DNA of 53,955 nt from an uncultured Collinsella sp. Its GTDB lineage: Bacteria > Actinomycetota > Coriobacteriia > Coriobacteriales > Coriobacteriaceae. The notes below the pieces were generated by a model. That model ran no database searches and was not told where the DNA came from. It saw only the letters and a list, made by a program, of their open reading frames with translations. Positions 50,257 to 53,955 of the stretch are shown piece by piece (the first letter of the stretch is position 1; every line of letters starts with the position of its first letter). The stretch is from positions 1-53,955 of the forward strand of contig URTL01000001.1 in NCBI GenBank assembly GCA_900550785.1, written 5' to 3'. A program made the translations under genes and the position numbers.

Positions 50257-50309
50257 CAGTCCTTGCCAACCCGGACGGCAAACCGGCCAATCGGCAAGGG
50301 CTGTCCCCG
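50254..50309. repeat. imperfect palindrome with CTGTCCCC motif
   Basis: GGACAGTCCTTGCC and GGCAAGGGCTGTCC pair with one G-U around a 28-base loop, directly at the right end of the IS110 remnant. CTGTCCCC motifs like this recur at several intergenic sites in the window. The rest of the gap to 50527 shows no gene. Confidence 0.5.
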
Positions 50310-50526
50310 ATCGCTAGTCGTTTAAGAACATCCACGACGACCGGGTGGCAAGGAGCCTCCCCAAGCACCGGCTGGAAAGGAACGTCCCCAGGTGACGGGT
50401 CGAGGATAGGCGTGGATTTGGCGCTGATGCGGTCTCAGTCATAGAAAAATCCTCTCCGCCCACAGAGAAGCAGACAGAGAGGATGGCACCCGCTGAAATG
50501 GGTTCGAAATCGAGTGGGCTGACCGC

Positions 50527-50679
50527 CTACTCTTGTTTGGTTCGTTCAATAACCTTTTTGAGAGCCTTTATCAACTTGTAAACGAGATAGATCACCGCAG
50601 CGGTGATTCCGACCTCAACCAGAACTATAGCCAGGAGGGAAACCTCTCCGCCAATGTTGATCTTACCCAACACGCCCAT
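50527..50679 (-). CDS. 50-aa single-pass membrane peptide
   Basis: The frame encodes 50 residues: a short start MGVLGKINIGGEVSLLA, a transmembrane helix up to about residue 35 (IVLVEVGITAAVIYLVYKL) and a basic, amphipathic end KALKKVIERTKQE. It begins seven bases after the stop of the DUF5626 gene, so the two form an operon. A modest AT-rich composition sets both off from the IS110 sequence around them. Holin-like, bacteriocin-like and signalling roles are all possible; the sequence does not decide. Confidence 0.55.
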   Translation of the reverse strand: MGVLGKINIGGEVSLLAIVLVEVGITAAVIYLVYKLIKALKKVIERTKQE

Positions 50680-50685
50680 ATTGAA

Positions 50686-51189
50686 TCACGCTAGATATGT
50701 ATGCAGTCGAGAGCCATTTATTTCAGCTCCAAGAGTATAAGTCGCAGACGCCATACCGCCTACACCGGTAAAAAGAAAGCTCCACTTTGTTCGTTTGGAA
50801 GAAAAACTCTTACTGAAATTCGATAAGGCAGCACCAACGGAAGATGCCTTATGGCCCCACCACGATGTAATGTTGTAGTTCTTGATTGATATCCAGTACT
50901 CAGCATCGAGCACTCCAGTATAGAAGTAAACCTTCCAATTCCCATCAGTAGCGTTGTAGTAGCCGTCCCAAATCGGGGCAACATCAGCTTGCTCTTTCTC
51001 TATCCCAAAAACACCTGTAGAGCCATCTGGCAGCTCGATAGTACGTTCTTGTTTCGGTCCATCATTCAAATCGAAGCATGCGTCGGCAGGCGTCAAATAC
51101 TCAGAAGCATTTGCGGAGGGCAATAAAATAAATCCGGTGGCGAAAAATAGGACAACCATTGCTAACAACAACTTGGGCATTTTTTTCAT
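50686..51189 (-). CDS. secreted DUF5626-like protein
   Basis: The 167-residue protein has a signal peptide (MKKMPKLLLAMVVLFFATGF, cleavage likely after SANA) and a mature domain of about 135 residues with FDLNDGPKQERTIELPDGS, WKVYFYTGVLDAEYWISIKN and SYTLGAE-type strands near the end. This pattern fits DUF5626, a family of small secreted beta proteins in Gram-positives. AGGAGG five bases before the ATG at 51189 sets the start. The gene is AT-rich and lies between two copies of IS110. Function is unknown. Confidence 0.7.
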   Translation of the reverse strand: MKKMPKLLLAMVVLFFATGFILLPSANASEYLTPADACFDLNDGPKQERTIELPDGSTGVFGIEKEQADVAPIWDGYYNATDGNWKVYFYTGVLDAEYWISIKNYNITSWWGHKASSVGAALSNFSKSFSSKRTKWSFLFTGVGGMASATYTLGAEINGSRLHTYLA

Positions 51190-51539
51190 CATGTCCTCCT
51201 GTCACGTGTCATATGTAACGACAGCCGCGGCAATTTAATTATCGCCTAGTTCTGACAATTATTTTTCCGGCACAGCGACTAATCCGCAAAAGGCGCCATT
51301 TTGTCCGTTAGCGGTTTCTTTTTTATCAACAGACGACCAGGTTCCGACAACTATGTATCGGGGGCGCTCTTAAACGGCTGGTCGTTGGGCGCGCTCTTTC
51401 GCCGCCCGGCACAGACGATATGAGCAGGACATAAAAACATTGAGAGCCCCTGCTGCATGAAAGACCGCGGATTAGGCCGACAATGGTGAGTGTCTAATTC
51501 AGCCGCGGCGGCCACGCCGCATTCATGGAAGGGGCTCCC

Positions 51540-52652
51540 ATGCTCGATACTACCACCTTCGTCGGCCTCGACGTCCACGCCCGCTCGATAAAGGCCGTCT
51601 CCCTCGATGTCATGACCGGGGAGGTGCGCGCCGCGACCTTCGGCTACGACGCCGGCGCCGTCGCGGGGTGGGTCCGGTCCGTGGACCCCAAGGCCAAGTG
51701 CGTGTACGAGTCCGGGGTCACGGGGTTCGACCTGCAGAAGAGGCTTTCCGGCCTGGGGGTCGACTGCGTGGTCGGCGCCGTCTCGAAGATGATCAAGCCC
51801 AGCGCGGACAGGCGCAGGAAGAACGACCGCAACGACGCCGAGTTCCTCGCCCGCATGCTGTCGGTCGGCAACGTGGTCGAGGTGTGGGTCCCCGACGACG
51901 AGTGCGAGGCCGCCCGCGACCTGACCAGGGCGCTCGAGGACGCGAGGGACGACCTCTCGCGCTCGAAGCAGCGGCTCTCCAAGTTCCTGCTCAGGCACGG
52001 GCTCGTCTTCGACGAGAGGACGCCCACCGGCCGCAGGAAGGGCAACTGGACCCGGGCGCACTGGTCCTGGATCGAGTCGATAAGGTTCGCGGAGAGGGCC
52101 GACAACGACGTGCTCGCCTACTACGTCGACGCGGTCAGGCGGGCGGCGGAGGAGAAGGCGAGGCTCGAGGGGCTCGTCGAGGCCGAGGCCCGCAAGCCCA
52201 GGTGGAGGAAGAGGGTCGACTCCCTCCGCTGCCTCAAGGGCGTAGACACCGCGACGGCCGCCGACCTCGTGTTCGAGGCCGGCGAGTTCTCGAGGTTCAG
52301 GAACGCCCGCTCGTTCGCGGCGTGGGTCGGCCTGACGCCCTCCGAGCACTCCAGCGGGGAGAGCGACCGCAGGGGCGCGATCACCAAGGCCGGCAACAAG
52401 CACCTGAGGAAGACGCTGGTCGAGGCCGCGTGGCACTACCTGACGTGCTCGGGGCGGCCGAAGGGCCTCGCCAAGGTCCAGGCCCCGGACCGGGTCGCCC
52501 GGAGGCATGCCGCCAAGGGCGTGCGGAGGCTTGTCGAAAGGCGGGAGGCGCTGCTCGCGCGCGGGGTCCACGGCAACAAGGCGAACGTGGCCACGGCGCG
52601 CGAGCTCGCCTGCTGGGTATGGGCGGTCGGCCTCATGGCCGAGGAGGCGTAG
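51540..52652 (+). CDS. IS110-family DEDD transposase
   Basis: The 370-residue recombinase has an N-terminal RuvC-like DEDD domain (FVGLDVHARSIKAVSLDV with the first Asp, VYESGVTGFDLQKRL with Glu, RRRKNDRNDAEFLARML with the Asp pair) and a C-terminal Tnp domain with the catalytic Ser region (LRCLKGVDTATAADLVFEAG, FAAWVGLTPSEHSSGESDRRG, ITKAGNKHLRKTLVEAAW). IS110 enzymes use a bridge (seek) RNA from the element's own non-coding end to pick the target. GGAAGGGG five bases before the ATG at 51540 sets the start. The gene appears intact. Confidence 0.93.
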   Translation: MLDTTTFVGLDVHARSIKAVSLDVMTGEVRAATFGYDAGAVAGWVRSVDPKAKCVYESGVTGFDLQKRLSGLGVDCVVGAVSKMIKPSADRRRKNDRNDAEFLARMLSVGNVVEVWVPDDECEAARDLTRALEDARDDLSRSKQRLSKFLLRHGLVFDERTPTGRRKGNWTRAHWSWIESIRFAERADNDVLAYYVDAVRRAAEEKARLEGLVEAEARKPRWRKRVDSLRCLKGVDTATAADLVFEAGEFSRFRNARSFAAWVGLTPSEHSSGESDRRGAITKAGNKHLRKTLVEAAWHYLTCSGRPKGLAKVQAPDRVARRHAAKGVRRLVERREALLARGVHGNKANVATARELACWVWAVGLMAEEA

Positions 52653-52906
52653 GGGGGCGGTCCCCCGCACATAAGCCGATCACCCCGGAAGCGGTTCGAT
52701 CCGAAGCCGTTGAGGCGAACCTCAGGTCCCTTTTCTGCGAGCGCCCAGGGCGCCACACGCGTGCACAGACTGTCGGTTCGACGTAGAAGCCTCAGCCGTA
52801 GCAACGGATTGCCCAGCGAGAGATCGCCGCGGGCGGATATTAAACTGCAAAGACGAGCGTCGGTAAGACACGCCGAGGTCGCCGCGGACGGGCTGATATA
52901 GGGAGA

Positions 52907-52944
52907 GGGCCTGACCCCATATCGTTGGGGCCAGGCCCGATTTT
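52907..52944 (+). terminator. terminator-like hairpin in the IS110 right end
   Basis: GGGCCTGACCCCA / TGGGGCCAGGCCC is a strong stem followed by GATTTT. The same hairpin is in the remnant copy at 50185-50222. It could end the transposase transcript or be part of a structured end RNA. Confidence 0.65.
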
Positions 52945-52969
52945 GCCTCTTGACAATGTCCTGCTCATA

Positions 52970-53482
52970 TTAAAAGGAACCTCCCCAAGTGCCAAGGGTG
53001 TCCCCAACGACTAGTTGAATGGGGTCGGGATTGGAGCTGGGGAGGTAGCGGATTTCTAGCTCTATGCCGAGTTCTTGCAGCTCTTTGAAGGCGGCAACGT
53101 CTGCCTCGTCTACGGCAACGGCGGGCGTTGCGGAACGCTTGCCCTCCCCTGCCTGCATATGGCCAATGCTGATCTTGGTGATCGGCACACCGCCCTTAAC
53201 CAGCGCGAGCGCATCCGCGGGCGACGCCACCATGATGAGAATCCATTGGCGCGGCGTTGCGGTATGAATGATGTCGATGGTCCTTTGCACCGAGAAAAAC
53301 CGCGTCCACACGCCCTCAGGCGCCGCGACCCTCATAGGCGCCCACTTGCGCGAATCCGCCGCAATCTCGTCGTTGACGATTAGGACGAGGTTGGAACCCA
53401 TAGCCTCGTTCCACAGCTCAACGTCTTGCCCGTAAATAAACCGGTCATCGATACGCGTGAGAAGGATCTTGGGTTGAGCCAT
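52970..53482 (-). CDS. mannose/sorbose-family PTS IIB with His-to-Tyr change
   Basis: The 170-residue protein follows the mannose-family IIB fold: ILLTRIDDRFIYGQDVELW, LVLIVNDEIAAD, KWAPMRVAAPEGV, then ILIMVASPADALALVKGGV and ITKISIGHMQAGEGK. In active members the loop is RIDDRFIHGQ and the His takes the phosphate; here residue 17 is Tyr (codon TAC, one transition from CAC). No IIA, IIC or IID gene is adjacent. It may be a non-phosphorylatable regulatory paralogue or a decaying gene. The last 12 or so residues (VVGDTLGTWGGSF) come from a dispersed CTGTCCCC-type repeat and the IS110 end, so the native C-terminus was probably replaced. Confidence 0.82.
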   Translation of the reverse strand: MAQPKILLTRIDDRFIYGQDVELWNEAMGSNLVLIVNDEIAADSRKWAPMRVAAPEGVWTRFFSVQRTIDIIHTATPRQWILIMVASPADALALVKGGVPITKISIGHMQAGEGKRSATPAVAVDEADVAAFKELQELGIELEIRYLPSSNPDPIQLVVGDTLGTWGGSF

Positions 53483-53571
53483 GGCAGTCCCATTCTGTTT
53501 GAGACTCGTAAGAGCGAGACATCACGCCTCCAATATTAGTGCATTTAAAGTGAGAAAAGCCGTCAGAACAC

Positions 53572-53600
53572 TTGCGCGGATTTGCGATGTCCCGTATCAT
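53572..53600 (+). promoter_or_regulatory. promoter of the tRNA-Thr gene
   Basis: TTGCGC (53572-53577) and TATCAT (53595-53600) are spaced 17 bases apart, and the tRNA begins 39 bases further on. Confidence 0.6.
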
Positions 53601-53639
53601 TGACAGCCGTTGACGCCTCAGTTGCGTCATCACATGGCC

Positions 53640-53715
53640 GCCAGCGTAGCTCAGTTGGTAGAGCACCGCTCTCGTAAAGCGGGGGTCACCGGTTCGAGCC
53701 CGGTCGCTGGCTCCA
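53640..53715 (+). tRNA. tRNA-Thr (anticodon CGT)
   Basis: The 76-base cloverleaf has acceptor stem GCCAGCG / CGCTGGC, a D-arm with TAGCTCAGTTGGTAGAGCA, anticodon stem CCGCT / AGCGG with loop CTCGTAA (anticodon CGT, reading ACG), the T-arm CACCGGTTCGAGCCCGGTC, and an encoded CCA end. Confidence 0.97.
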
Positions 53716-53727
53716 TTGCACAAGATA

Positions 53728-53749
53728 GCCGCCTTCGGGCGGCTTTTTT
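53728..53749 (+). terminator. terminator after the tRNA
   Basis: GCCGCC-TTCG-GGCGGC followed by TTTTTT is a classic short intrinsic terminator. Confidence 0.92.
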
Positions 53750-53804
53750 GTTGCCGATTCGCCCACTCGGTGGACTTCGGATTTAATGCTTAGGGGGCGG
53801 GGAT

Positions 53805-53955
53805 TTACCAAAGTGAAATTATAATGAAAAGAAACCCTGCTGCAACAATTGCCATGGTGAGGGCTCGAATTGGCCATATAGATTTAAAATAGCCACGATA
53901 CCTTCTCTTTTGCTGGAACGATATATCTATACAAGGTTGTGAGCGGAAAACAAAA
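53805..53955 (-). CDS. partial small membrane protein at the right edge
   Basis: The minus strand is open from the window edge to a TAA at 53805-53807. The 49 visible residues end with a basic segment QQKRRYRGYFKSIWPIR and a hydrophobic helix TMAIVAAGFLFIIISLW. This reads like the C-terminal end of a small membrane protein whose start lies beyond the window. No family can be named. Confidence 0.45.
   Translation of the reverse strand, partial: FVFRSQPCIDISFQQKRRYRGYFKSIWPIRALTMAIVAAGFLFIIISLW

Larger units (their letters stand above)
51340..52978 (+). mobile_element. IS110-family insertion sequence, complete transposase
   Basis: The element comprises the transposase gene with about 200 bp of non-coding DNA on its left and 326 bp on its right. 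The right end is supported by the abrupt end of identity with the remnant copy at position 52978 (sequence ending TTAAAAGGA). The left end is not defined by any repeat I can see, as expected of IS110 elements, which lack terminal inverted repeats; 51340 is a rough estimate. Confidence 0.7.

Noticed and set aside
50257..51339. composite transposon carrying the DUF5626 pair
   Set aside because: The left IS110 copy is truncated and IS110 elements do not normally move as composite pairs; chance flanking or duplication is simpler, so I did not annotate a composite element.

Overview
The window reads as a chromosomal segment of a gut Actinomycetota of the Coriobacteriia, most probably Collinsella. 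The basis is high-GC housekeeping genes with strong GC-rich hairpin terminators, a large phosphotransferase (PTS) sugar-uptake region and a gene content I associate with that genus; the genus name is inference. Several lower-GC blocks look like accessory or acquired DNA.

Layout. 0.1-6.7 kb: an aldo/keto reductase relic, ettA (ABC-F translation factor), a Tat-exported cysteine-peptidase-like protein with a lipoprotein partner, and two Coriobacteriia-type proteins of low complexity. 6.8-11.0 kb: an AT-rich co-directional block with a small conserved-looking protein, a DUF2087 protein, an MFS exporter, a B12-binding radical SAM enzyme split by a one-base frameshift, and a 36-codon peptide gene at the end. 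I read this as a candidate peptide-modification (RiPP-like) system and it is the most interesting part of the window. 11.2-18.1 kb: nadE, a class I aminotransferase, L-lactate dehydrogenase, a DUF2974 hydrolase and a nucleoid-associated protein, followed by a highly structured 98-bp element (18158-18255).

18.3-38.1 kb is a galactoside-PTS region. A tagatose-6-phosphate operon (lacA, lacB, an aldose-epimerase-like gene, lacC) and the only IIA gene (lacF) lie next to three paralogous cassettes. Each cassette has a LacI-type repressor divergent from a lactose/cellobiose-type IICB permease and a GH1 6-phospho-beta-galactosidase. Each repressor gene faces its own version of an 18-bp operator with an AC|GT centre. 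Paired palindromic repeats sit at the 3' end of each of the three cassettes. The expected flow is galactoside uptake and phosphorylation by LacF/LacE, hydrolysis by LacG, then galactose-6-P to tagatose-6-P (LacAB) to tagatose-1,6-bisphosphate (LacC). The aldolase LacD is not in this window. A DeoR/LacR-type regulator and galM at 47.5-49.5 kb share operator-like motifs with the lac promoters.

38.2-47.4 kb is a conflict or defence island: an unusual XRE-like regulator, relics of a phage scaffold gene and a BspA-like surface protein, an ABC-three-component (DUF2326 ATPase) system, an EcoRII-like restriction enzyme with a Dcm-like methyltransferase carrying its own HTH, an excisionase-like gene and a Phd/ParE-type toxin-antitoxin pair. 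49.6-53.0 kb holds a full IS110-family element and a 3' remnant of a second copy, flanking a DUF5626 gene with a 50-aa membrane peptide. The window ends with a mannose-type PTS IIB gene whose active-site His is replaced by Tyr, a tRNA-Thr(CGT), and a partial small membrane-protein gene running off the right edge.
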